Below, in pieces: positions 48,701 through 61,400 of a stretch of DNA of 64,000 nucleotides. The notes beneath the pieces are model-generated. The model was not told the origin of the DNA. It saw only the letters and a program-made list of their open reading frames with translations, and ran no database searches. The number at the start of each line of letters is the position of its first letter. Position 1 is the stretch's first letter. The stretch is from Euptelea pleiosperma. Lineage: Eukaryota > Streptophyta > Magnoliopsida > Ranunculales > Eupteleaceae. The stretch lies in the NCBI GenBank assembly GCA_035048495.1, contig CM068547.1, positions 27,287,913 through 27,351,912 of the forward strand, in the 5' to 3' direction. The translations under genes were made by a program, and so were the position numbers.

Positions 48701-51700
48701 GACGCACTCATCCTCACTTTAGAGGCGGATCAAAGGAAGTGGAGATGGGAAAGCAAAGGCGTCTTCTCGGTTAGCTCTTTCTTTCATCATCTTGGCAGCC
48801 CAGGGCAGAGATCGTTTCTAGCGGCTATAGTGTGGGGTGCTCCGATTCCAACGAAGGTGAGTTTTTTGTATGGACCGCAATGCTGGACAAAATTTTGACG
48901 GTTGACCACCTGAACAACAGAGGAATGGTGCTCCCTAACAGATGCGCTTTGTGCAAATCCGACGGGGAGTCCGTGGATCACCTTCTGCTCCATTGTCATT
49001 TCTCCTTCTCCATTTGGCAAGTCTGTTTCTCCCTCTTTGGCATCGACTTGGTAGTCCCAGTCCATGTGGAATCTTTCATCCATGCCATCTCGATGGGGGT
49101 TCTCACAGGGAGAGGCAGGCTGCTTTGGCGGCTTCTTCCTTTTGCGGCGATGTGGACCATATGGAAAGAGAGAAATCGGCGCATATTTGAAGGCAAAGAA
49201 GAATATATTCCCAATATTATATTAAGAATTAAAGCCTATTGAGAGAATATGCGCAGTAACACAGAATATTGGGCCAGTAACACAGAAATAGCGCAGACCC
49301 CATGCGGGAATATGGGAGTCAACAACTGGACACCTGAGCCGGAATAATCAGGACAAAAGAAGACGATCGACCTGCGCTAGATGGTCAACAATGCGATTCA
49401 TCACTGGTTAATTAATGAAATCATTTTCGACCCTGACTAGGGGGCTGTAAAACCAACCGTAACTTGATAGCATTCTCAGTTTATTGCATGATTTAGATTT
49501 TATGGATATGTTATGGATGATGATGTGTTTTATGAATTATAAATATTGCATATTCGACATTACCGTCTATATACTCACTATGGTTTTCACTCATGCAAAC
49601 CATATACACATCACTTTGGTCTTCATGCTGCATTGTTGCATCGATGAGTTGTTAGTCGAAACAAATATCTTTTTGGAAGTCAGATTTTATTTGTTCATCA
49701 TTCTGTTTTCACATCACAACATGTAAAAGATGAGATGTCATTTAAAACAAGGATTTTTTTTCAGAACCAGGTATTATTCATTCCTTGTTGCTATGGGTTG
49801 GTAAACTCCTTGTTGAGCCATTATGTTCATTCCATTATTATATTACCATTTTCAGATCCATTTGTAAACTTGGCGCAGTTATTGTGAAAGAGATCAGTGC
49901 TTGGGGTAGCTGGCAGCTGTTGGTGGAGGCGCCTAGTCGTTTGAGTTCTCGAGGTGATATGATGATCTTCGTTATATATATTTGTATCTATAATTTATCA
50001 TTTTTGGACTTGTATATATGGACTTTTGTATATATATGCCTTATGACATGGACACTATTTGTATATACTCTACCATTGAGAATTCTACACATTTTTCTTG
50101 TACATATTTATGATATTGTATTTAGATCTTAAATAGCTTAGTTACTAATCTAATCTCGTCAATTAAAATGTGAGTATGAAAATATCATATTGGGATTTGT
50201 GGTGGGCTTGTTCACTAGAGTCTGGAGTTTCGAACAAAACTTCGGGCCCCGGCTTAGTGACTCCTGTCACGGAGCCGCCATTCACACTTTGGTTTGTGTC
50301 AAGAAACTAGGGCATGATACCCTTAGCCCTCACTCTCGTCTTTTTTGAGCTGTTCTTTGAGAGGAAAAAAACCAACACCACCAACACCACTCCATCATAT
50401 TCATCATCCTCATCTGTTTAATTCACAGCTCAATATCATATTCTCTAAGAACTATTGTTCACAATTACTGTAGCCATAGCTGTTTATTCTTCTAACATGC
50501 AATACCTTCATGGAATACTTCATTCTTAACTTTTTAAGTTCTAAAGACCAAATCTATCTCGAATTTGTCTCATTTCCTTTTTAACGCATACCTCTAATCC
50601 CAGTCTCTAATTTAAAGGCCAAGGTTTTCAAGGTCGAGATTCTTACGAATATAAGAGGGTCTGTGTTCTAAACTTGTAAGTTACTAACTTATCAAAACAA
50701 AAAACTTGTAAGTTACTAATCAGTTTTAGGATTTAAAATACAAGATGAGCTATTGGACTGTTAGAATGGAGCTTTCTGATAACAAGAAGATAAAAATTTA
50801 TAAGCAAGCACATGATGTAATGATCTCAGCAATACCTATTATACAAACTTACTGATAAAAAAAAATTATACAAACTTCTTACAGTTATGTTATAAAATAG
50901 TGACAAGAAAAGTCGCTGGCCTTTGATTGCATCACCGTGACCAGTTAACTTCAGAAGACCTTGACCATAGACGCCCAAGTTTGCATTCGAACTTATAATG
51001 GAATTTTCCTGTCAGAGAAAAGGAAAGATATCATGGCCTAAGCTTTTAAGCTGAAATGAGAAACAAAATACGGACGCTTACATCAAACATATGGGTGAGG
51101 TTCAAATCACCATACCCTGAGAACAACCAGATTCCTAACTTCAAGAACAGATGTAGCAACATCAGTATTGCCTCCACCATCAATCTGAATTTTGGAGTTC
51201 CACATGAGTAACATTTTGACAGCCATTCTGAATGCACCATACACCTTCATTCATAAAAAGACTCTTTAGAATTCTACATTGTCACATGAAATTTGATTAA
51301 TTACGAGTTCAAGGATCACTATTTTAGAAAATTAGATACCTTGAAAAAGAAAGACATCATAATATCTTAATAGAAATTACTATACCAAATTTGAATCAGT
51401 AAAATATTCAGTGCCAAATGTGCAGCATAATTATATGAATATTGCTAAGAACCAGCTAAAATGTACTAACTTAAATATATCAAGTATTCAATGGAGCAGT
51501 TCAGATCAGAATATCTGCCCGATCTATATTCGCTTTTTATCGGTATGGATCTTTAAAATAGGATCCATTTTAAGATGGATTGGATATGGATTAAATATCT
51601 TGGATCCGTTTCAGATCTGGATCATGCTTGGATTCAGATCCAGGATCCAATTGGATCTTTAATATCAGTAGCCTCTCTTAGTTCCTCTAACCTATTCCCC

Positions 51701-52409
51701 TTTTAACCATAAATACTAAATTGCATTATTATAATAATAAGGGCTTTTTTGCTTTACCCCCTTACTTTATTGAAGCAATTTGCATCTCACCCAATGTTTT
51801 TAAAATATTTGCGTCTCACCCTTTGACCATGGTCAACGTCGTTGACCATGGACGGTCTCCGGATGGACATCCCAATATTTTTTAAATGACTATAATGACC
51901 TTGGGTGAGACAAATATTTTAAAAACATTGGGTGCGATGCAAATTGCATCAATAAAGTAAGGGGGACAAGCAAAAAAGTTTTTTTTTCTGGCTTTTTTTT
52001 TTTTTTTTTTTTGAGGATTGTGAGCTCAACCTCTTTTTGAGGATTGCGAACTATAAAAGGAACTCACCTTCACAGGTTGTTAAGCACGATAATGTCCCTC
52101 ATCAATGATGACGAGGGACCACAATATGAGCCACGTGGCACACTCTTAGAGGTCACTAACCATATGGATGTTGGGCCCATCGCTAGGTGGAGCTACATAC
52201 CAAATATCAGCCTGATTAGTGATTTCAAACCATTAGATCTTTGTACCCCCAAATTATGTTCAAATTCTGCAGATAAAATCAACTCACGAAAACGACTCTA
52301 ATCCAATGCTTAAAAAGTAACATTCAGATTAATTTTTGGTCGCTAGGTACACCTACAGTTGGGCCAAAAGTAAATGAAGAAAGGTTTTGAGCTCACAATC
52401 CTTAAAACA

Positions 52410-52444
<35 letters not shown>

Positions 52445-55400
52445 TCGACAAAAAAAAGATCTTTTGCTTGTCCTCCTTACTTTATTGATGCAATTTGCAT
52501 CGCACCCAATGTTTTTAAAATATTAGTGTCTCACCCAAGGTCATTATAGTCATTTAAAAAATATTGGAATGTCTATCCGAAGACCGTCTATGGTCAACGA
52601 CGTTGACCATGGTCAAAGGGTGAGACGCATATCTTTTGAAAACATTGGGTGAGATGCAAATTGCATCAATATAATAAGGGGGTAAAGCAAAAAAGCCCTA
52701 ATAATAATTGGGGATATATTGTCTTAAACATGGTGAAACCATATATTTTTAAAATTAATCTAACCTTGAAGATTTAAATCCTTTAGTTTCCTTTACATTT
52801 AAATCTAAAAACTTGTCTCTTCTAATCTCATTTCCTCTTCCTCTTGAACATCTAATTTCCTCCCCACCAAGGAAATAAATTTCGCAAAATTATCGAAATA
52901 TTTCGCGAAATATTTCCTATTTCTAGTTTACCGAAACGAAAGAATACATACACGAAATATTTCCATACAAGTCGAAATATTTTGCATAAACAGTAAATTT
53001 CGATCAATTGATCCATATTTGATCCATTTAACCCATTTCCATATATTTATTTCATAAAAAAGATCAATCCATTGTAGATTTCTTTGTTCACTGATTGATC
53101 GTGAGGATGATTCGAATCCCATTTGGAGTTTTTTTTAAATTCGAAATGTACTTAAGTATACAATTTCCTGCTATCATTTCTTGCTACAAATAGATAGTTT
53201 AGGTGTAAATGCATCAAATCTATGATGCATTGACACTTGATTGTCCACAGATTGAAGATCATTTAGAGTGAAAATTTGAAATTTAGGGGAAACCCCAATT
53301 TCATTGGTTTTTACCCTAAACATCCATGCTTGTGCATAAATTGATTATATGTTGCATTACTCAGCCCATCTACAAGTTGGTCAGGTTAAAGTTTTTTCCT
53401 AAAATTATTTGAACATTCAAAAAATTAAGTAAACATTAATGTAAGTGAATAAAGATTCGTTAATATCTTGATTTATGTCTTTTTTATAATAAATAATTGA
53501 ATAATAGTTATCTAATTAAATTATATCTTGACTGACTATCAGATGCCTGCTTCAACATATTAAAGATCGTTATGGTCATTCATTTCCACACTACATATGG
53601 TTATATATCTTGGTTTGATAGCTTATGAGTTTATTTTTATGCTTGTTTTATCATTTCCCAAACTTTCCACAATATTTCCATCATTTCCACATTATTTCCA
53701 TCATTTCCATGAAAAATGTATTATTTCCACACTGGTCGAAATATTTCCACGAAACATTTCCAATTCCGAGCTGATCGAAATAAACCTCGAAATCGAAATT
53801 TATTTCTTTGCTCCCCACTAACCCTAAAATTCTCATTAATATCTTCTCTCCATCTCTCAAACTCACAACACATGGAGGACGTGAGAAGAAGAGAAACTCT
53901 AACTTAGCTTTTCGTCCTTCCACCTCTATGCGAGGATGCAAATTATCATAAAAACCCATAATATGAGGTGGCCAAGCGAAGATCAAAACCACTGACCATT
54001 CCTTCCCCACTCAGTGAAGAGCAGATCTTCATGAAAATCCTAGCCTCAATCCTCTTCTAGATGCTACAACTTTGTCTTGACATTGTAGAATATGTTTGAG
54101 ATTTTACTAGACTTATAGACCGTTCACCTGATGCTCCCTCTCAAAGGAGGCATGAAGAAGGGAAAGGAGACATAGGATTATGTGCACACCTGAGAAAGGA
54201 GTATTGAATGGCCGTACCCGGGCTGAATCGGATCCGTGTTTGAAACTTAAATAGAATCTAGTTTGGATCTCGATATGGATTTCTACATATGGGTCGTACG
54301 TACATGGATCTCGAGTTGAACTTGGATCTGGATACCATTCAATGTCTAAGAATTTGGATTTGGACCTAGATCTAAATCCAGCCCAAATCTGAACTGTGTC
54401 ATGCCCTAATATAAAAGTTATTGATTCCAAATAGTAATGAAACCAGGCAAAAAACCATATTTTAAGAGAGCCATATGGCTGTCATTGGTTGAACAATCAG
54501 GGTGAAAGTCATCATCATCATAATACAGAAAGATGTAGGTAACCAAAGTCATTGTTCCCCAATCTACTTTGAACAGTTTACATCGAAAAGAAAACGGTGA
54601 ACTCCATTCCTTTGGTAGCCAGTTTTGGAAAGAAGCCATGGATATAGAGACTGACTAAGGGATGATACAACCATACAGGTATGAGACCTCAAGCCCTTGT
54701 GTCCTCCATGATCTCTGACAACTCATGGTGTCCTCCTCCATTCCAAAATCTGACGTAGTGGAATGTAAAGTTAATCACGAAAGTGAACCAGGAAGAAGAA
54801 CGTCTTCAACCGAAAAGAAACCTTAAATCCACAAGAAAAACGTGATAGAATACTTAAACAATAAAATTCATTGATTCTTTTGTCCAAATACAACCCATCT
54901 TAAATAGGGCAAATCACTAAAGAAATAGAAACCTACTAAAAGTCTAAAACTACTAAAATAGAAAAAATTCCAAAAAAAAATAGAAATTCTTACTAAGACT
55001 AGAAATGGATAGTAGTAGATCCTAAAAATAAGTCATAATTGACGGGGAGTGATTCTGATTTCTACAACTTAAGTTATTACTAAAACAAAACTCTCCAAAA
55101 ATAGCCAAATTGTCGTTATGACCCACTAAATGATGGAATTTGGCCAAAATTAGTCGTATTCTTGACCTTATTCATTCTGAAGATCTCGTCATTTCTTTTC
55201 AGAGCAGTCCGGTCCAACGCAATTTCGACACTAAAAACAATTTCGTTAATGCCTATTACGTCTTTTTAGTGTCTTTAGCATTAATGCCCGTTACGTCCTT
55301 TTTAGCATCGTTTGGACTTTTGACGGTCCAAATGCTCCATGAACTCCTCTACTACGTGTTCTACATCAATCCCCTCAACTTGAAAATAACTCATCATCGA

Positions 55401-58400
55401 GTTCACCAAAAGCAAGAGATGAGAGTCTGACGATGCTACTCGAATAAATCTCGCACGTTGAAAATCTTCGAAAGAGCCATACCTTCAGGAAGATCAACGA
55501 CATAAGCATTGTCATTAATCCTGTGCAAGATCTTACACGAGCCAATTTTCTTCTGCTTCAACTTCTTGTACGTACCTACTAGGAACCTTTCCATGCGAAG
55601 ATGAACCATAACCATATCACCTTCTTTGAAAACTTTCCATCGCTTGTGTTTGTCAGTTGCAACTTTATACTTGGCGGTGGCTTCTTCCAAATGCTTCTTG
55701 ATGTCTGTATGGATTAACGTTATCTTTTCAACCATATGATCGGCAACAATACTCATATCTGGCAATTTCGGCAAAGGGACCAAATCTAGAGTGTGCGTAG
55801 GGAGGCGTCTGTAGACAACCTCAAATGGTGGTTTGCCAATAGAACAATTAACCACATTATTATAGGCAAACTCGATTTGAGCAAGTGCAAAATCCCACCG
55901 CTTCGGATTCTCACTAGATAAACTCCGCATAATATTCCCCAAAGTACAGTTTACCACCTCTGTCTGGTCATCTGTTTGTGGATGACACGTACTGATATAC
56001 TACAACGAACTATCCACAGTGTACGTCAGAAATGGCTCAAAAACTTACTATCACGATCAGAAATGATAGTCTTGGGGAGACATGCAAACGAACCTCCTTA
56101 AAGAACAAATTGGCGATGTTGGTGGCATTCGATGTCTTTTTGCACGGGATAAAGTGTGCCATCTTCGAAAACCTGTCAACTACCACAAACACGGAATCTA
56201 TACCTCGTTGAGTCCGCAAAAGACCCGACACGAAGTCCATAGATAGATCTTCCCTTGGTGCATTAGGAATTGGTAATGGATTGTAAAGACCCGCATTCTA
56301 CGCATGACCCTTGGCTGCCTGACAAGTGTAACAACGTTGTACATAGCGTCTCACGTCTCTTTTCAACTGTGGCCAATAGTATCTCTCTTTAACTAGGGCA
56401 ATACTTTTGTCACGTCCCATGTCACCTTCTAGTCCTCCAACTTGCTTTTCCCGAATAATGTGTTCTTGAAGAGAACTCTTGGGAATGCATAATCGGGTTC
56501 CTTTAAAAAGGAAACCTCCCTGAATCTAATATTCACCCGAACCCGGCTATCCCGATATGCATTTAGCCCACTCGTCTTGAAAATCCTCATCATCAGCATA
56601 CAACTCTTTCAAATAATCAAACTCGATTACCTAACTTTGGACAGTAATAAGGTAACTCGTCGACTCAACGCATCAACTACTTTATTTTACTCCCCAGATT
56701 TGTGCTTCAATGCAAAAGTAAACTCCTAGATCGTAGCAATCCATCTAACATGCATACGATTTGGAGTTGTCGAGTTGTTAATAAATTTTAAAGCCTGATG
56801 ATCCATATGCAAGATGGATTCTCTATGAACTAGATAATGCTTGTAGATATTGTACTACAGCATACAACTTTAACTCGTACATGGCCACTTCTTTCGGGAA
56901 TCCCTAAATTTCTCACTGTAAAAAACAATAGGTCGTCCTTCTTAAGAAAGAACAGGTCAATACCTGGCATAATAGTCTACTTCAAATAATTTTTCGAAGC
57001 TAGGTAGAGATAAAACAGGGGCAGACGTCAGTTTTTCCTTGATCAATGCAAAACTTTGCTCGGCTTCGTCTGTCTACTGAAATTGTTTTTGGTTTTGCTT
57101 TAGGCAATTTGTTAGTAGTGTGGCAATACTGCTAAAATTCCTCACGAATTGCCTGTAAAAAGTGGCCAATCCAAGGAAGTTGTGTACCTCACTAATAGAT
57201 TTAGGCGTAGACCATTCTCGAATGGCTCTCACCTTGTCTTCATCTACTTTGATGCCCGAGGAACTCACCACATAACCCAAAAATATAAGACTGTCAGTCA
57301 GAAAACTGCACTTTTTGAGATTGACGTACAGACTTCTCCTGAAGCACAGTAAACACGTCCCAAATATGTTGGACATGCTCATCCTCATCACGGCTATAAA
57401 TTAGTATATCGTCAAAATAAACAACTACGAACTGACCGATAAAGGGTTTGAGCACCTGGTTCATCACCCTCATAAACGTACTGGGTGCATTGGATAACCC
57501 AGAGGGCATTACCAACCACTCATACAAACCATGTTTCATCTTGAAAGCTGTCTTCCACTCATCACCCGGCCAGAAGCAAATCTGATGATAGCCACTCTTC
57601 AGATCGATTTTGGAAAACACCTTGAAACTTTCAAGCGTATCTAGCATGTCATCCAACCGTGGTATAGGGAACCTATACTTCACGGTTATTTTGTTGATGG
57701 CTCTACTATCTATGCACATCCTCCAACTCCTATCTTTCTTAGGAGTTAATAAAGCTGGTATTGCACAATGGCTCATATTCTCTCTGATCAATCCCTTACG
57801 AAGTAGTTCCTCAACCTGCCCTTGTAGGAATTCAAACTCTTTCGGGATCATCCAATAATGAAGCAGATTAGGCAGACTTGCACCAGGAACTAGGTCAATA
57901 TGGTGTTGTATATCTCTTATAGGGGCAGTCCATCTGGAAAGTCTTCAGGTATAATCCCCTCAAATTCAGCAAACAAAGGTCTCAACTTGTCAGGGACTTC
58001 CGAAGCGTGAACATCATCGCCCTTCACAATTAGGGCATATATCTCCCAGTCTCCTTAGATTCTTGAACGATGTCACTAACAATTAGAAATGATCGCCCAT
58101 GCACTTTAGAAGCTTTGGGACAACTCTCTCCTGTCATAGAGGCAAGGATAATTTTAACCCCATCCTTAAAAAATGTGAAAGTATTATCCTTACCTCTATG
58201 AATAGAGTTAGCATCGTACTGCCAAGGCCTTCCGAATAGTATATGGTAGGCATTCATATCAACTACATCACATATAATTTCATTCTTATAAAATTTTTAA
58301 ATAGACAATAGAATCCTATAATGTTCGGTTAAGTTTTGCCGACCTGCTTGATCTAGCCGATCAAATACGGAGAGGGATGCTTTTCGGTCTTCAACTGTAG

Positions 58401-61400
58401 CTTATCCACCATGGTTTTGGACACTATTTTTATTGCTGTCTTCATCTATGATCAAATCACAAACACATTTATTGACCGTACATTGCGTTCGAAAGATATT
58501 ATGCCTCATACATATATCTCCTGCTTTGGCGCGTACAACAGTCTGCGCACCACAAGATACTCCTTCGTCCCCGTAGGTCATAGCTGCCTCGTCATATCCC
58601 TCATCTTCCTCATACCGATCCGCATCATTGTCGTCAACTGTTTCTGCATAGGTCATCAGATTGGTCGACTGACGTTGTGAGCACTGATTCGAACAGTGTC
58701 TGGGCTAGCCGCACTGATAACACTTAATCGGTTGTGGTGGTGCGCATGGATTTGAGGATGTACCTCTAATAGGGCTAGCTCCTCCGCCTGACCTTGTCTG
58801 ACTACTCCCCGAATCTCGATTTGTAATAGGTGGCTGAGTATTTCCTCGGATTGGTGTTTTACCCGGATTCTGCAATGACTCTTGCACTGTAGCAGGTGCA
58901 AAGGCCTTCCCCATAGTTTGACCTCGTAACCCTAGGCGATCAAGTTGGGTCTCAACTCTGGTTACTAACTGCACTGCATCAGTCAGCATGTACACAGGTT
59001 GCATCGTAACCTGATCCTAGATGGTCATTCGCAATCCTCCCAAAAATCATGCTACTAGTTGTGACTAAGACTTAACCAGATCATTACATGCTGATAGTTG
59101 ATAGAATTCTGCAACATAATCTCGAACCGTGCAATTTCCGTGGCAACAATTTTCATACTGTTGAAATGGTACCTGATCGTAATCGGCAGGAAGGAAACGC
59201 TCCCTCAAGAACTGCTTCATCGATGGCCATGATCGGATTGGGGCTTTGGCCTGACGGGTTTATGATAGCTGCAACTGCTCCCACCAAGCCGAGGCTCCTC
59301 CTTTAAGCTTGTATGCCACAAGCTTAACCCTCTTTTCTTGAGCAACCTCCATATAGTCAAAGAACCGTTCGACCTCAAAAAGCCAGTCAAGGAAATTCTT
59401 GATGTGAAGTAGGCCATTACAGGAAGGAAGGTCAACCTTGAGACGAAAATCAAGATCTTGCGCTATATTCCTTTGTCCGCCTTGTTGAAAAACTAGATTA
59501 TCAACTTCTTCATCACTAGGCTCATTGTCATAGCCTCGCCAGTGATTATTCTCGATCCTTGGGCCACGATCACGCAAATATCTATTATTGGGTATAGGTC
59601 GTTCATTACCTTAAATCTGGTTTCTACCGAATGCCAGAGTTAACTGCGCAATCACAGCATGCATAGCTTATAGTGATTGTTGAGTCCCGTTGGAAGGCCT
59701 CAAACGTAAACGCTGATACGGGTCGATTCTCGGGAGCAACATCCACAAGGTTTATCGAGCCGGATCCATCCTTGGCAGCCATGGAACAAGGGAAAATCCT
59801 CTCTCTGATACCAACTTGACGTAGCGGAAGCATGAACCAGGAATAAGAACGTCTTCAACCAAAAAGAAACCTTGAATCCACAAGAAAAATGTAATAGAAT
59901 GCTTAAACAATAAACTTCATTGAATCTTTCGTCCAACTACAACCCATCTTAAATGGGGCAAATCACTAAAGAAATAAAAACCTGGGGAGAAATGAAGCAC
60001 CGGGTCCAAACGGTTTCACCCTACTATGCTTTCAGAGATGTTGGGACATTGTTCGAGAAGACGTCATGCTCATGGTTAAGGAGTTCGAGGAAGAGGCTAC
60101 TCTTGATAGACTCTCAAATAGCACTTTCATCACCCTAGTTCCCAAAAAGGAGGGGGCAAAATCGCTTCGGGATTTTCGCCCCATCAGCTTAGTGGGTAGT
60201 TCATACAAGATTATAGCCAAGATCCTTGCATCTCGTATGAAGGAGGTGATCAGCTCAGTCATATCTCCATATCAAGGAGCCTTTGTGAAAGGGAGGCAAT
60301 TGATAGATGGTGTGTTAATAGCAAACGAGTGCATAGATTCGAGATTAAGAGAAGGCAAAGGTGGCATCCTTTGTAAGGTTGATATGGAGAAAGCCTAAGA
60401 CCATGTCAATTGGATGTTTCTAGACCACATGCTAGACAGGATGGGATTCGGGGACAGATGGAGAGCTTGGATCCGAGTATGCATCTCTTCCGCTTCCTTC
60501 TCTATCCTAATTAATGGGTCACTTGCCTGTTTTTTCAATAGCTCAAGGGGTCTTAGACAGGGCGACCCGATCTCCCCTTATCTCTTTGTGGTTGTAGTGG
60601 AAGCTCTTGAGAGGATGACACTTAAGGCAACAGAGGGCGGATATGTGGAGAGTTTCCATGTCTGTCAAGGAGGTCCCACGATCACGCATCTACAATTCGC
60701 AAATGACACTATCTTCTTCTCCCATGCCTCTCACAGACAACTCAGATACCTTCGATGTGTTCTTAGGTGTTTTGAGGTTGCATCTGGTCTGAGAGTTAAT
60801 CTCCTCAAAAGCACAGTGTATGGGGTGGGCGAGGTCCCAAACATACACAGATTGGCCAACAATTTGGGGTGTGGGATTGGGAGCTTGCCTTTTACCTACC
60901 TCGGTTTACTGCTTGGAGCCAAATATAAAGAGAAATCGATATTGGACCCAATGGCTGAGAGGTTTGGGAGTCGATTGGCCGGATGGAAGAAAAGATACTT
61001 GTCGAAAGGGGGCAAGATCACGCTCATTCATAGCACTCTCTCTAGCTTGCCTATCTTCTTCATGTCCTTATTCTCTATCCCAGTGGCAATGGCCAACAGA
61101 CTGGAAAGGATTATGAGAGACTTCCTTTGGGTAGGGAAAGAGGACAATCACAAATTCCATCTTATCAAGTGGGAGCAGATTTGCAAGCTTAAGGAAGTGG
61201 GGGGTCTTGGCTTCAAACACCACCGAGATATGAACATGGCCCTTCTAGCTAAATGGCTTTGGCGTTTTGGCAAAAAGGAAGGTAGTGTGTGGAGGGAGGT
61301 CATTGCTAGCAAGTTTGGGACCTTGGAATTCGGATGGCAAACACTCCCCGTTCAATGATCTTACGGTGTTAGCATGTGGAGAGGGATCTTTAAATCTCGA

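Larger units (their letters stand above)
40026..49237 (+). mobile_element. LINE (L1-type), interrupted by Copia E4, 3' end missing
   Basis: An endonuclease-reverse transcriptase LINE reading plus, at 40026-40646 and 46434-49237, split by E4. Deleting E4 and one TGGAG rejoins the reading at [12 protein letters not shown]. Endonuclease, reverse transcriptase ([11 protein letters not shown]) and zf-RVT ([18 protein letters not shown]) are present but broken. No poly(A) or 3' UTR follows the last codons near 49240, so the 3' end is deleted. The 5' boundary is approximate. Confidence 0.82.
51741..52698. mobile_element. 958-bp Mutator-like composite palindromic MITE
   Basis: A 9-bp target duplication TAATAATAA (51732-51740 and 52699-52707) flanks the unit, as for Mutator-like elements. 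The outer ends are GGGCTTTTTTGCTTTACCCC and its complement. The left arm (51741-51986) and right arm (52456-52698) are inverted copies of each other, about 245 bp. Each arm is itself a small palindromic unit centred on CCATGGTCAACG/CGTTGACCATGG. The spacer holds another inverted pair (GAGGATTGTGAGCTCAA at 52013, TTGAGCTCACAATCCTT at 52387). No coding frame. Confidence 0.85.

Noticed and set aside
49243..50360. Possible Gypsy LTR after the truncated LINE
   Set aside because: Composition and a GGGCCCCGGC stretch look LTR-like, but I found no paired copy, primer site or duplication.
51497..54400. Possible large MITE bounded by CAGTTCAGAT and ATCTGAACTG with GGATC-rich subterminal repeats
   Set aside because: The inverted ends are short and no target duplication was found. 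Too much lies nested between to be sure.
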